Position numbers and translations under genes: made by a program. From Jeotgalibaca ciconiae (GTDB lineage: Bacteria; Bacillota; Bacilli; Lactobacillales; Aerococcaceae), in the NCBI RefSeq assembly GCF_003955755.1, contig NZ_CP034465.1, forward strand, positions 2,350,001 to 2,414,000: 64,000 nucleotides of DNA. Direction: 5' to 3'. The notes below the pieces were generated by a model. The model was not told the origin of the DNA, did not search any database, and saw only the letters and a program-made list of their open reading frames with translations. Below, one piece after another: positions 28,382 to 37,616 of this stretch. Numbering within the stretch: the first letter of the stretch is position 1; the number at the start of each line of letters is the position of its first letter.

Positions 28382-29575
28382 ATGTCAAAAATTATTGCAA
28401 TTAACGCTGGAAGTTCCAGTTTGAAATTTACTTTATATCAAATGCCGGAAGAATCAATTCTTTCATCAGGAATTATCGAAAGAATCGGTCTTAAAGACTC
28501 CATTTTCACAATTAAATATGGTGAAGATAAAAAATACTCAGTAACGGAAGACATCGACAATCATGAGATTGCAGTTGAGAAATTAATGACGCAATTAGTT
28601 GATTTAGGAATTATTGCTGACTTTAATGAAATCTCTGGCGTTGGTCATCGTGTTGTTGCTGGAGGGGAAGACTTCAAAGAGTCTACTTTGATTAATGATG
28701 ATGTTCTGGAAAAAATCGAAGCATTGGGTGATTTAGCACCATTGCATAATCCAGCTAACGCTACTGGTATTCGTGCTTTCAAAAAACTATTGCCAGAAAT
28801 TACAAGTGTTGCTGTATTTGATACGGCATTCCACACTACTATGCCAAAAGAAAACTACCTTTATAGTATCCCAATGGAATATTACGAAGATTTTGCCGCT
28901 CGTAAATACGGAGCTCATGGAACAAGCCACCAATATGTTTCTGAACGTGCCGCAGAACTTTTAGGCAAACCGTTGGAAGATTTGAAAATCATTACTTGTC
29001 ACTTAGGGAATGGAGCTTCCATTACTGCTGTTGATGGTGGGAAATCAGTAGACACATCTATGGGATTCACGCCACTAGCGGGAGTTACTATGGGAACACG
29101 TTCCGGCGATATTGACGCATCATTATTACCATATTTAATGGATAAATTAGAAATTACAGATATTAAAGAAATGATTAACATTTTGAATAAAAAATCCGGA
29201 TTATTAGGATTGTCTGGCGTTTCCAGTGATATGCGTGATGTTGAAACTGCAGCCGAAGAAGGTAACGAACGTGCACAAGTGGCATTGGATATTTTTTATA
29301 ATCGTGTTCAAAAATACATTGGCCAATACATTGCAACAATGAACGGTGTAGATGCAATTGTGTTTACAGCTGGTATCGGTGAAAACTCAGCAATTACACG
29401 TAAAATTATTATTGATGGAATCAGCTGGTTTGGCTGTGACATTGATGAAGAGAAAAATAATGTTCGTGGAGTAGAAAGAATTGTATCTACTGATGATGCA
29501 AAAGTTAAGGTTGTTCTAATCCCGACAGACGAAGAAAAAGTTATCCTAAACGACGTAATTCGCCTAGGAAAATAA
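28382..29575 (+). CDS. ackA: Acetate kinase
   Basis: Converts acetyl phosphate and ADP to acetate and ATP, a main ATP-yielding step in heterolactic and mixed-acid fermentation. The 397 residues carry the ASKHA fold motifs: [12 protein letters not shown] at the N-terminus, [26 protein letters not shown] and [29 protein letters not shown] precedes the ATG and a TATAAT is at 28330-28335 with a poor -35 box. ytxK-ackA order is conserved with Bacillus. A structured repeat and a terminator follow. Confidence 0.97.
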   Translation: MSKIIAINAGSSSLKFTLYQMPEESILSSGIIERIGLKDSIFTIKYGEDKKYSVTEDIDNHEIAVEKLMTQLVDLGIIADFNEISGVGHRVVAGGEDFKESTLINDDVLEKIEALGDLAPLHNPANATGIRAFKKLLPEITSVAVFDTAFHTTMPKENYLYSIPMEYYEDFAARKYGAHGTSHQYVSERAAELLGKPLEDLKIITCHLGNGASITAVDGGKSVDTSMGFTPLAGVTMGTRSGDIDASLLPYLMDKLEITDIKEMINILNKKSGLLGLSGVSSDMRDVETAAEEGNERAQVALDIFYNRVQKYIGQYIATMNGVDAIVFTAGIGENSAITRKIIIDGISWFGCDIDEEKNNVRGVERIVSTDDAKVKVVLIPTDEEKVILNDVIRLGK

Positions 29576-29690
29576 AGAGTGTGAAAAAAAGCGATCAGAA
29601 GTGAGCTGTTGGACCGAAAAAGCGGAAGAGGAGCACATCTCCTCGGCATTTTACGGGAAGCAGCCCGCTTCTGCTTTTTTGAGCACCTTT
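29574..29690 (+). repeat. GAGTGKGAAAAAA-type structured 3'-UTR element, copy 1
   Basis: The element starts GAGTGTGAAAAAAAGC directly after the ackA stop and ends GCTTTTTTGAGCACCTTTA. Outer arms AAAAAAGC/GCTTTTTT and AGAAG-type inner pairs (CAGAAGTGAGCTG with CAGCCCGCTTCTG) form a long hairpin. A sister copy with different stem sequence but the same ends is at 40305-40425. Confidence 0.75.
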
Positions 29691-29696
29691 AATAAA

Positions 29697-29752
29697 GAGT
29701 GTGAAAAAAGCAATGAATATCTTCTTATCGAAGAATGTTCATTGCTTTTTTA
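29697..29752. terminator. Bidirectional terminator between ackA and uspA
   Basis: AAAAAAGCAATGAA pairs with TTCATTGCTTTTTT around a CTTC/GAAG inner stem. It also begins GAGTGTGAAAAAAGC, like the adjacent repeat, so it may be a short member of the same family. Confidence 0.9.
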
Positions 29753-29775
29753 TCATAACTTAATTGATATAATTT

Positions 29776-30240
29776 TTATTTCACTTTTTTGTTTTCCAAA
29801 TCTGTTCGGACAACCATAACGTCACATGGTGAATGACGTATGACATATTCAGAAACAGATCCAATAAAGAGACGCTCAACTGCGTTCAGCCCTGTTGCTC
29901 CAATCATAATCAAATCAATATTGTATTGATCAGGCAAATCTTTTCCAATCATTACTTTAGGAGATCCATATTCAATACGTGTTTCGATGGAGGTAAGACC
30001 GGCGTCTTTTGCTATTTTTTCGTATTCATCCATCATGATTTTTGTTTGGCGGATAATTTCATCCGTAAAGTCTCCTTCAAAACCAGATGGAGTTTGAATC
30101 GCTCTCGTATCGATTATATGAGCAATAATCAATTTTGCATTGTTTCTCTTTGAAACTTCAATCGCTTTTCGAAATGCTAATTCTGACTCACTTGAACCAT
30201 CAATCGGCGCTAATATTGTTGTATATTCTTGCAACATCAT
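29776..30240 (-). CDS. Universal stress protein, UspA family
   Basis: About 154 residues with the Usp alpha/beta fold: YTTILAPIDGSSESELAFRKA at the N-terminus and the ATP-binding motif GATGLNAVERLFIGSVS (G-2x-G-9x-G-S/T type). ATP-binding Usp proteins act in stress survival; the exact role is unknown. The start is one of two adjacent ATG codons after GGAG; a GTG at 30246 is less likely. It converges on ackA and lies downstream of the 6S RNA gene on the same strand. Confidence 0.92.
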   Translation of the reverse strand: MMLQEYTTILAPIDGSSESELAFRKAIEVSKRNNAKLIIAHIIDTRAIQTPSGFEGDFTDEIIRQTKIMMDEYEKIAKDAGLTSIETRIEYGSPKVMIGKDLPDQYNIDLIMIGATGLNAVERLFIGSVSEYVIRHSPCDVMVVRTDLENKKVK

Positions 30241-30319
30241 AATCACTCCATTTCTTTTATTCCTTATAGGTATATTGTAACCTACTTTACTGAAAATAAA
30301 AAGAAATGAATGAGAACGC

Positions 30320-30616
30320 TTATTTTCCTTTCAGAAACTTAGAGAGTTGAAAAGAAAAGAAGGCTGAATGAAGTGAAATCAACAAAAGCAATACAGCATA
30401 GAGATTTTTTTGATTGATGAAAATACTAATAATAAAAACAATTCCTGTAACAAAATAGATGATTCCGTTCGTTTGAAAGAAAACATTCATTTTTTTTCGT
30501 TGTTCTGTCGAGAGTTTTTCGGGAAATAAGATAAAAGCGTGGTTTGCTTTTTTTATTAAAAACCAGCTGACAAGAAATAATAGCAGGGCAAAAAGACCGA
30601 TTAATAACTGAATCAT
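30320..30616 (-). CDS. Small three-helix membrane protein, unknown
   Basis: The 98 residues have hydrophobic segments at about 2-21, 52-70 and 75-92, with a charged loop (FPEKLSTEQRKKM). It resembles the small DUF3784-type membrane proteins in layout, but I cannot assign it firmly. AAAGGAG precedes the ATG on the minus strand. It lies between uspA and the 6S RNA gene. Confidence 0.75.
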   Translation of the reverse strand: MIQLLIGLFALLLFLVSWFLIKKANHAFILFPEKLSTEQRKKMNVFFQTNGIIYFVTGIVFIISIFINQKNLYAVLLLLISLHSAFFSFQLSKFLKGK

Positions 30617-30649
30617 GATTTCTCCTTTCAAAAAAAGAAATAGGACAAT

Positions 30650-30888
30650 AAAAAGCCGCTCAGAGAGCGGCTCTAAAGTATAAAACTTTATAGAGAAAAT
30701 CCGATGGTGCCGGTTTATGTAATTCTACTAGTTTTGAACCCGCAGTATTAGCAGGTGGGCTCCACAAATCGATTTACTAGCTTCCATATGATGTGGCTTG
30801 CTATCCATCAAAAATCAAGGATCCCAGTGTAGTAATTATTTGTTCGGTCAACACATTGAGAATATATCGCACACCTCAGAACTTCTTG
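30650..30888 (-). ncRNA. ssrS: 6S RNA
   Basis: A transcript of about 240 bases is bounded by a strong promoter (30894-30922) and a terminator (GCCGCTC-AGA-GAGCGGC then T-run, 30650-30673). No reading frame fits. The 5' part contains CTGAGGTGTGCGATATAT, resembling the conserved start of Firmicute 6S RNA, and the ends can pair to form a long bulged rod. In Bacillus 6S-1 RNA lies next to rarA, and in lactobacilli 6S (the 'Lacto-usp' RNA) is near usp genes; both neighbours are present here. 6S RNA binds sigma-A RNA polymerase and dampens transcription. Confidence 0.85.
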
Positions 30889-30893
30889 TAAGT

Positions 30894-30922
30894 ATAGTAG
30901 CATATAGAATAAAAATATGCAA
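30894..30922 (-). promoter_or_regulatory. Promoter of 6S RNA
   Basis: On the minus strand TTGCAT (30917-30922), 17-base spacer, TACTAT (30894-30899). Confidence 0.85.
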
Positions 30923-30985
30923 GATTTCACACTTTGTTTTTTATAAAAAGTCTATCTCTATCAATGTTGGAAGCGTAACCTTCTG

Positions 30986-32260
30986 TTAGTCCATGCTTTT
31001 TTCTCGCAGCTGTCTGACTTGTTGAGCGAGGGCACTTTCATATTTACCAGTAATAACTGGTTCATAGTATTGGGCCTTTTTTATCGTATCAGGCAAGTAT
31101 TGTTGTTGCACCCAATGATTGTCGAATGCATGGGGGAATTTATAATCAATGCCGCGTCCCAGGTCTTTTGCTCCTTGGTAATGTGAATCTTTTAAGTGAA
31201 GAGGTACTTCGCCTGATTTTCCGTTACGTACATCGGTCAAAGCAGCATCAATCGCTTCAATTCCCGAATTGGATTTCGGCGACAAGGCAAGATCCACTAC
31301 GGCATGAGCTAAAGGAATTCTTGCTTCAGGAAGACCTAGTTTTTCAGCAGCCTGAACAGCTGTGACAGCACGAGAGACTGCTGCAGGATTGCCGAGACCA
31401 ATGTCCTCGTATGCGCAAACCATCAATCTTCTGCAGATAATAATTAATTCTCCTGCCTCTATCAAGCGTGCCAAGTAATGCAGAGCAGCATCAACATCGC
31501 TTCCGCGTATTGATTTTTGGAAAGCGGAAATGACATCATAATGGGCATCCCCATCTTTATCATGTACCAAAGCCTTCCGCTGCAAACATTCTTCAGCAAT
31601 TTCTAGTGTAATATGAATTTCATTTTCCTCATTTCCTGGTGTGGATAGAGCTGCAAGCTCAAGAGCATTCAAAGAACCTCTTAGATCACCCATAGAGCTC
31701 CTTGCAAAGTGAAGGAGGGCATTCTCATCCAGTTTAATAGCAAGTCCGCCTAAGCCGTTTTTTTCATCTTTTAACGCACGCTCAAGTGCCACGATAATGT
31801 CTTCAATCGACAGAGGTTTTACTTCAAAAATCTGAGATCTACTGCGAATCGCCGGATTAATACTAATATATGGATTCTCGGTGGTTGCTCCAATCAGAAT
31901 GACTAAGCCACTTTCCAGATGGGGCAGTAAAAAGTCTTGTTTTGGTTTATCCAATCGATGGATTTCATCAAGAAGCAGAATGACTTGTCCAGAAAATTTT
32001 GCTTCTTCGACTACAATCTGCAAGTCTTTTTTTGAATCAGTCGCTGCGTTTAAATGCCGAAAGGCTGAATTCGTAGATCCGGAAATCGCGCTTGCAATAC
32101 TGGTTTTGCCTGTTCCCGGAGGACCATATAAAATCATTGAAGACAACATGTGAGCTTCTACCATTCGTCGGATAATCTTGTTAGGCCCTACAAGATGTTG
32201 TTGCCCAACGACTTCATCAATGTTTGTTGGACGCATCCGATAGGCTAATGGTTTCTTCAT
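30986..32260 (-). CDS. rarA: Replication-associated recombination protein A (RarA/MgsA)
   Basis: This AAA+ ATPase of the clamp-loader family acts at stalled replication forks. The 424 residues have LAYRMRPTNIDEVVGQQHL, Walker A GPPGTGKTS, Walker B LLLDEIHR, sensor 1 GATTENP and the C-terminal tetramerisation domain (DPALHYLARL-like, CAYEDIGLGNP). The start is the ATG after GAGG; an in-frame ATG 18 bases upstream overlaps that site. A near-consensus promoter lies at 32293-32321. Confidence 0.96.
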   Translation of the reverse strand: MKKPLAYRMRPTNIDEVVGQQHLVGPNKIIRRMVEAHMLSSMILYGPPGTGKTSIASAISGSTNSAFRHLNAATDSKKDLQIVVEEAKFSGQVILLLDEIHRLDKPKQDFLLPHLESGLVILIGATTENPYISINPAIRSRSQIFEVKPLSIEDIIVALERALKDEKNGLGGLAIKLDENALLHFARSSMGDLRGSLNALELAALSTPGNEENEIHITLEIAEECLQRKALVHDKDGDAHYDVISAFQKSIRGSDVDAALHYLARLIEAGELIIICRRLMVCAYEDIGLGNPAAVSRAVTAVQAAEKLGLPEARIPLAHAVVDLALSPKSNSGIEAIDAALTDVRNGKSGEVPLHLKDSHYQGAKDLGRGIDYKFPHAFDNHWVQQQYLPDTIKKAQYYEPVITGKYESALAQQVRQLREKSMD

Positions 32261-32292
32261 AGAATTAATTCCTCTCATCTGTTTGTACTCTT

Positions 32293-32321
32293 ATTATAAG
32301 ACAAAACACAAAATAGAACAA
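32293..32321 (-). promoter_or_regulatory. Promoter of rarA
   Basis: On the minus strand TTGTTC (32316-32321), 17-base spacer, perfect TATAAT (32293-32298). Confidence 0.8.
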
Positions 32322-32343
32322 ACATTCGTTTTCCTTTGAAGCT

Positions 32344-32390
32344 TAGACTATGATAGTATTCTTCAGAGTAAAGCTTTGTCCGCTTTTCTA
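32344..32390 (+). repeat. Short deletion remnant of the 153-bp palindromic repeat
   Basis: It begins TA-GACTA and ends TTGTCCGCTTTTC-TA, the two ends of the 153-bp family, but only about 43 bases remain between the TA dinucleotides. The interior is not recognisable. It lies between the rarA and gshF promoters. Confidence 0.55.
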
Positions 32391-32410
32391 AATATTTAAA
32401 AGCAAGCTAC

Positions 32411-32439
32411 TTATCAAAGTAGTCGAATATGGCTATAAT
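32411..32439 (+). promoter_or_regulatory. Candidate promoter of gshF
   Basis: TTATCA (32411-32416), 17-base spacer, perfect TATAAT (32434-32439). Confidence 0.65.
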
Positions 32440-32479
32440 AGACATAACGCAAAAATGTAGACGAAAGAGAGTAATGTAG

Positions 32480-34786
32480 ATGAATATCAAATCAATCATC
32501 AAAGAGAATAAGTGGGAAAACTTATTTACAAAAGCAGTATTCGGGATTGAAAAAGAATCTCAAAGAATAAAAGAGGATGGAACAATTACGGAAAGTTCTC
32601 ATCCAATCGAATTTGGAAATCGAAATTTTCACCCATATATACAGACAGATTTTGCAGAGAGTCAGTTAGAACTGGTTACGCCACCGGTTGATTCTGTTGG
32701 AGAAGTGATGGAATGGCTGGCTGCTATTCATGATGTTGTTCATCGAACCATTCCATCTGATGAATATTTATTGCCTTTCAGTCTGCCTTCAATCATGCCG
32801 ACGGAAGAAAATATCCAGGTTGCGAAGCTTGATAAAAAAGAAGATGTTCATTACCGTGAATATTTGGCTCAAGTGTATGGAAAGAAAAAACAAATGATGA
32901 GTGGCATCCATTATAATTTCGAGTTTCACCAAGATTTTTTACAAGCTCTTTTTTCAAAACAACAGAAGTATGATAATTACCGGGCTTTCCAAACACAGAT
33001 ATATTTTAAACTTACACATAATTTTTTACGGTATCAATGGATATTAACATACTTATTAGGCGCATCCATTGAAACAAAAGCTGAGTATTTTCAAGATAAC
33101 AAAATACCAGATGACATTCCTGATCGTTTGATAAGAAGTTTAAGAAGCAGCAAATATGGGTATGTAAACAGTGAAGACGTTCACGTATCTTTTCGAACAA
33201 TCGAAGAATATGTCGAAACCATTGAAAAAATGGTAGAAGATGGCAAATTAATTGAAGAAAAAGAGTTTTATTCATCCGTTCGTTTTCGAGGCGGTAAAAA
33301 TGCGCGTGAAGTATTGAAGAATGGCATCACTTATTTAGAATTTCGTCTGTTTGATTTAAACCCATTTGCCGAATATGGCATTACAGCTGAAGATATGCAA
33401 TTCATTCACCTATTTTTTATGTATTTGCTTTGGATCGAGGAAGCGGCTTCCGAGGATGATTGGGAAAAGGGTCATGAAATGAACTACCAGACTGCTTTTG
33501 AAGATCCACTCTCTGTCTCAGCTTTCCAAGATGAAGGAATCCAATTGTTATCTGGAATAATTGAAATGCTAGAAGAAATAAATGCTGACAGCGAATCAAT
33601 TGATATCGCAAAAGAAAAGTTGGCCGCGTTTACGTATCCTGAAAAGACGCTTAGCGGACGACTAGCTTCCATGAAAGAAAATGGACAAGACTTGCTTGAA
33701 TGGGGAGTCAAAAAAGCTAAACAAACAAAAGAAACAGCTCTAGAAAGACCTTATACATTAGCTGGTTTCGAAGATATGGAACTATCTACCCAGATTTTAC
33801 TGTTTGACGCAATTCAACACGGATTTGAAATTGATATATTAGATCGGTCCGATCAATTTCTTTCTTTAGAATATAACAATCATCTTGAATATATAAAAAA
33901 TGGTAATATGACTTCTTTAGATACTTATATTTCTCCTTTAATCATGGAAAATAAAGTTGTTACGAAAAAAATATTGGCTAAAAATGGCTATAGTGTTCCA
34001 GAAAGTAAAGAATATCAGAATTCGGAAGAGGCAGTGAAAGATTTCTCGTTATTTGAAAAGAAAGCTTTTGTCATCAAACCAAAATCTACGAATTACGGCT
34101 TAGGAATCAGTATTTTTCGTGAAGGAGCAAGTAAAGAGAACTTCACCAAAGCAGTAGAAATTGCTTTTGAGGAAGATTCGACAATTCTGGTTGAAGATTT
34201 TGTTGAAGGGACAGAGTATCGTTTCTTTGTAATTGGCAAGGAGACAAAAGCTGTTTTATTACGGGTTCCAGCAAATGTTACGGGAGATGGCGTACATACC
34301 ATTAACGAACTGGTAGAAGCAAAAAACAATGATCCATTAAGAGGGAGAAACCATCGCAGTCCACTCGAAAAGATTGAATTAGGCAAAATTGAAATGATGA
34401 CCTTGGAAGAACAAGGGTATACGTTAGAAGATATTCCAGCAGAAGGGGTAACTGTTTATTTACGTGATAATTCGAATGTAAGTACAGGCGGAGACTCGAT
34501 TGATTATACGGACAAAGTGGATGAAAGTTACAAGATTTTAGCTGGAGAAATGGCCCAAGCTCTAGGAGCGACTATTTCTGGAATGGACATGATGATTAAA
34601 GACTATCGAATTCCTTCTACCAAAGAAAATCCCGGTTACGGTGTTATTGAAGCAAATTTTAATCCGATGATGATGATGCATATTTATCCTTATGAAGGAA
34701 AAGGAAGAAGACTTACATTGGACGTACTTTCTTTATTATTCCCAGAAATGGATTTACTGAGGAATGAAAAGGAGGTTCGTAAATGA
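32480..34786 (+). CDS. gshF: Bifunctional glutamate-cysteine ligase / glutathione synthetase
   Basis: GshF makes glutathione in one polypeptide from glutamate, cysteine and glycine. The 768 residues consist of an N-terminal gamma-glutamylcysteine ligase domain (about 1-430, with FGIEKESQRI and SGIHYNFEF) and a C-terminal ATP-grasp domain (about 490-750, with FVIKPKSTNYGLGI, TILVEDFVEGTEYRFFVIG and GVIEANFNPMM). The fused form is typical of Streptococcus, Enterococcus, Listeria and some lactobacilli. The last 4 bases overlap the start of a membrane protease gene. Predicted cytoplasmic. Confidence 0.97.
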   Translation: MNIKSIIKENKWENLFTKAVFGIEKESQRIKEDGTITESSHPIEFGNRNFHPYIQTDFAESQLELVTPPVDSVGEVMEWLAAIHDVVHRTIPSDEYLLPFSLPSIMPTEENIQVAKLDKKEDVHYREYLAQVYGKKKQMMSGIHYNFEFHQDFLQALFSKQQKYDNYRAFQTQIYFKLTHNFLRYQWILTYLLGASIETKAEYFQDNKIPDDIPDRLIRSLRSSKYGYVNSEDVHVSFRTIEEYVETIEKMVEDGKLIEEKEFYSSVRFRGGKNAREVLKNGITYLEFRLFDLNPFAEYGITAEDMQFIHLFFMYLLWIEEAASEDDWEKGHEMNYQTAFEDPLSVSAFQDEGIQLLSGIIEMLEEINADSESIDIAKEKLAAFTYPEKTLSGRLASMKENGQDLLEWGVKKAKQTKETALERPYTLAGFEDMELSTQILLFDAIQHGFEIDILDRSDQFLSLEYNNHLEYIKNGNMTSLDTYISPLIMENKVVTKKILAKNGYSVPESKEYQNSEEAVKDFSLFEKKAFVIKPKSTNYGLGISIFREGASKENFTKAVEIAFEEDSTILVEDFVEGTEYRFFVIGKETKAVLLRVPANVTGDGVHTINELVEAKNNDPLRGRNHRSPLEKIELGKIEMMTLEEQGYTLEDIPAEGVTVYLRDNSNVSTGGDSIDYTDKVDESYKILAGEMAQALGATISGMDMMIKDYRIPSTKENPGYGVIEANFNPMMMMHIYPYEGKGRRLTLDVLSLLFPEMDLLRNEKEVRK

Positions 34787-35877
34787 AAGCAAGTCAACGC
34801 ATCTTTATTTTTCTAGCGTTAGTTGGTTTAAGTATCGGTTATTTTCTAGGAAATAATTTGGTATTAGCAGATTTATTTATTATGATTCCTTTTTATGAAT
34901 TTTTCGTGGTAATTATTTTAGCAGCTTATTCAGTGTTTTTCCACGTTATATTACATGAAATAGGACATTTCATTTTTGGTAAATTAACTGGGTATCATTT
35001 GATTTATTTCCATATCCCATATTTTCATTATGATGCGAATACAAAATCAATATCGGGCGGAAAAAACTCTCCTGCTGGCATGTTAGGTCAATGCTTAATG
35101 AATATTTCGAATAAGAAAGATGATACAGAAAAGCCTTATTTTTTGTATTTGGCTGGAGGTCTCATTGTAAACTTTCTGACAGGGGCTCTTTTATATGCCG
35201 GCTCTTTTTACTTTGTTGGTAAATTGGGGTTTTATTCATTCCTGTTTTCACTGCCAGCTTTATTATTATTTTTAGGAAATGCACTTCCTTATGGTGCGAC
35301 GGATGGCAGGATGATTCAAGAAATCAGGAAATCAACATTAAATAAAACTTTATATTTTAAGCAGATTGAAATGGGCGCTTTATTACAAGCAGGAAAAGTT
35401 TATTCTGAAATTCCAACGAACTATTTTACAGAAGTAAAAGATGGGAAGGCTAAGCAATCGTTTCTAGGGGAATACCCAATGATGGTTTATTATCAAGCGT
35501 TAATGGAACAGTTAAATTTTGTTGAAGCGGATCGCATTTTATCGGAATATATAGAGAGTACGGATTTTATGAAATCTCCTTATGTACGTATGATTGCTGC
35601 AGAAAAATTATTTTGTGATGCTATTTTTGGGCGGAGAGAAGAAGCAAAGAAAATGATGGAGAAAATAGAAAATCATTCGGGGTTGAAAGACTACTACTCT
35701 CATTCCATTATTACACAAATTGCCTATACGCTTTTTATGGAAATAAATATTGAAAAGTCTAGAGAGTTGTTCCCGAAGATTGAAAAAATAAACAAAACGA
35801 ATTTTAATAAAGCAGAATTACAGTTAAGAGAAACTTTAGCGGGCTGGCTGCAAGGGTATTTAAACAAAGTATCATAG
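34783..35877 (+). CDS. Site-2-protease-like (M50) membrane metalloprotein
   Basis: The 364-residue protein has an N-terminal membrane domain (hydrophobic segments at about 7-25, 31-60, 120-145 and 148-168) and a soluble C-terminal half of helical, TPR-like character. The zinc-protease motif HEIGH (about 59-63) lies in a membrane helix. A second motif, GNALPYGATDGRM (about 165-177), matches the NxxPxxxxDG signature of M50 enzymes. ATGA overlap with gshF indicates translational coupling. The substrate is unknown; a role linked to glutathione or thiol metabolism is only a hypothesis from context. Confidence 0.8.
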   Translation: MKASQRIFIFLALVGLSIGYFLGNNLVLADLFIMIPFYEFFVVIILAAYSVFFHVILHEIGHFIFGKLTGYHLIYFHIPYFHYDANTKSISGGKNSPAGMLGQCLMNISNKKDDTEKPYFLYLAGGLIVNFLTGALLYAGSFYFVGKLGFYSFLFSLPALLLFLGNALPYGATDGRMIQEIRKSTLNKTLYFKQIEMGALLQAGKVYSEIPTNYFTEVKDGKAKQSFLGEYPMMVYYQALMEQLNFVEADRILSEYIESTDFMKSPYVRMIAAEKLFCDAIFGRREEAKKMMEKIENHSGLKDYYSHSIITQIAYTLFMEINIEKSRELFPKIEKINKTNFNKAELQLRETLAGWLQGYLNKVS

Positions 35878-35913
35878 ACCACACAGGAGTGAACATAGAA
35901 AGAAGGAAAAGAA

Positions 35914-37044
35914 ATGATTTATTTAGACCATGCCGCAACTACACCTATTGATGCAGATGTGGTCGTTATAATTGAAAAAGCTTTAAGAGATCAGTATGGA
36001 AATCCTTCCAGCCTTTATCAGAAAGGAAGGGAAGCTCGGAAAGTAATTGAAGATGCTCGGAAAATTTTTGCACGCTCAATACAGGCGCAAGAAAAAGATC
36101 TTATTATTACCAGTGGTGCTTCTGAATCGAATAATACAGCTATTATCGGAACTGCACTCGCTCTGCAAGAAAAAGGGAAACATTTAATTACAACTGCAGT
36201 GGAACATCATTCGGTTCTTCATCCTATGCAATATTTGGAGAAACTTGGTTTTGAAGTAACTTATTTAGCTGTTGATGAAACAGCTAGAGTGACTGCACAA
36301 CAAGTAGAAGAAGCACTGCGACCAGATACCATTCTAGTCTCGGTTATTTATGGAAATAATGAAGTTGGTTCTATCAATCCTATTGAAGAAATTGGATCGA
36401 TAGTGGCAAATCATTCTGCTTTATTTCACACGGATGCAGTACAAGTGTACGGTTCAAAGGAAATAAATGTCGAGAAGGAAAAGATTGATTTATTATCGGT
36501 AACCGCTCATAAACTCAATGGACCAAAAGGTATTGGATTCTTGTATCGCAGAAATAATTACCATTTGCCGAACTATATTCACGGTGGAACACAAGAAAAT
36601 GACCATCGAGCTGGAACTGAAAATACACCCTACATTGCTGGATTTGCTCAAGCAGTTGAAAATATGTTACGCAAGCGCGATGAGAACAATCAACAAAAAG
36701 AAGAGTTGAAAAGTTTTTTTCTGCAAGAATTAACCAAAAGAGAGATTGCCTTTTCTGTAAACGGTATGGAAAGCGGAGGACTTCCGCACATTTTGAATCT
36801 ATATTTGCCAGGCATTCAATCGGATAAATTTTTAATTCAATGTGACTTGAACGATATCTTTATTTCAGCCGGGTCTGCTTGTACGGCAGGAAGTTTAGAA
36901 CCAAGTCATGTGCTTTCAGCAATGTTTGGGAAAAACAGTCGACGGATTGTGGAATCCATTCGCGTTTCATTTGGGAGTGGAAACACAAAAGAAGAAATTC
37001 TTCTATTTGTTGATTTAATCGAAAGAATACAAAAAAGAAAATAA
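35914..37044 (+). CDS. Cysteine desulfurase, IscS/YrvO-like
   Basis: The 376-residue PLP enzyme has K200 (TAHKLNGPKGIGF) as the PLP lysine and C323 in SAGSACTAGSLEPSHVL as the sulfur carrier, the IscS-type loop. It is distinct from the nifZ product at 4.8 kb (SACSSKKGE loop). In Bacillus the equivalent YrvO supplies sulfur to MnmA; mnmA follows about 2 kb downstream after DUF1831 and two membrane protein genes. AAGGAAAAG precedes the ATG. Confidence 0.94.
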   Translation: MIYLDHAATTPIDADVVVIIEKALRDQYGNPSSLYQKGREARKVIEDARKIFARSIQAQEKDLIITSGASESNNTAIIGTALALQEKGKHLITTAVEHHSVLHPMQYLEKLGFEVTYLAVDETARVTAQQVEEALRPDTILVSVIYGNNEVGSINPIEEIGSIVANHSALFHTDAVQVYGSKEINVEKEKIDLLSVTAHKLNGPKGIGFLYRRNNYHLPNYIHGGTQENDHRAGTENTPYIAGFAQAVENMLRKRDENNQQKEELKSFFLQELTKREIAFSVNGMESGGLPHILNLYLPGIQSDKFLIQCDLNDIFISAGSACTAGSLEPSHVLSAMFGKNSRRIVESIRVSFGSGNTKEEILLFVDLIERIQKRK

Positions 37045-37105
37045 TCTTGATATAGCTAGACTTTTTACCCTATGGTAGAATGAAGAAAAAGGCAGGAGAA
37101 TGATT

Positions 37106-37444
37106 ATGGCATATGATAGTATTTCTGGACTAAAAGGATCATCAAAAGAATACCGTCTTCATGAAGATGTAAAAAGGTATACCTTACGTGATAATGGTTT
37201 TCAAGAAACAAAGACGGGGAATTTTCAATATTTCCGTAATGTGAATGCTTTGAATAGCACACAAGGAATTATGTTGAAAATCTTGGTATCCAAGGATTTA
37301 GAAACACTCAGAATGTCGACAACTACTGCAAATGGATTAAAAACTCTGGAAGTTTATGGGAAAGACAGTATGCAGACGGTTGTTGAAAACATTGAATATA
37401 TTCTAGAAGGACTAGTGACAGAAAAAGTATTAGAAGAAGTGTAA
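37106..37444 (+). CDS. DUF1831 family protein
   Basis: The 112-residue cytoplasmic protein has no recognised catalytic motif. In many Lactobacillales a DUF1831 gene lies between the cysteine desulfurase gene and mnmA, so a role in sulfur transfer to tRNA is plausible. ATG 37106 is preferred over the ATG at 37100 because AGGAG is 7 bases upstream of the former. A weak terminator follows. Confidence 0.85.
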   Translation: MAYDSISGLKGSSKEYRLHEDVKRYTLRDNGFQETKTGNFQYFRNVNALNSTQGIMLKILVSKDLETLRMSTTTANGLKTLEVYGKDSMQTVVENIEYILEGLVTEKVLEEV

Positions 37445-37468
37445 ACAGAAGATTGCGATTGCATTGTG

Positions 37469-37505
37469 AACGGGCTGAGATAAAATTATCAGTCTGTTTT
37501 TTTCT
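37469..37505 (+). terminator. Terminator after the DUF1831 gene
   Basis: CGGGCTGA pairs with TCAGTCTG using G-U pairs, then seven T. Confidence 0.65.
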
Positions 37506-37554
37506 TTTATGAAAATCGTTGATAAATTATTACTGAAAACAGCCAATTTACTTA

Positions 37555-37582
37555 TTGCGATTTCAAGGGATTGTGCTATACT
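37555..37582 (+). promoter_or_regulatory. Promoter of the FNT channel gene
   Basis: TTGCGA (37555-37560), 16-base spacer, TATACT (37577-37582). Confidence 0.75.
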
Positions 37583-37616
37583 AATTCAGTAAATCACAAA
37601 CAAGGAGATGAAAGAA

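Noticed and set aside
36518-36709. 63-residue plus-strand frame inside the second cysteine desulfurase gene
   Set aside because: Out-of-frame shadow of a well conserved gene.
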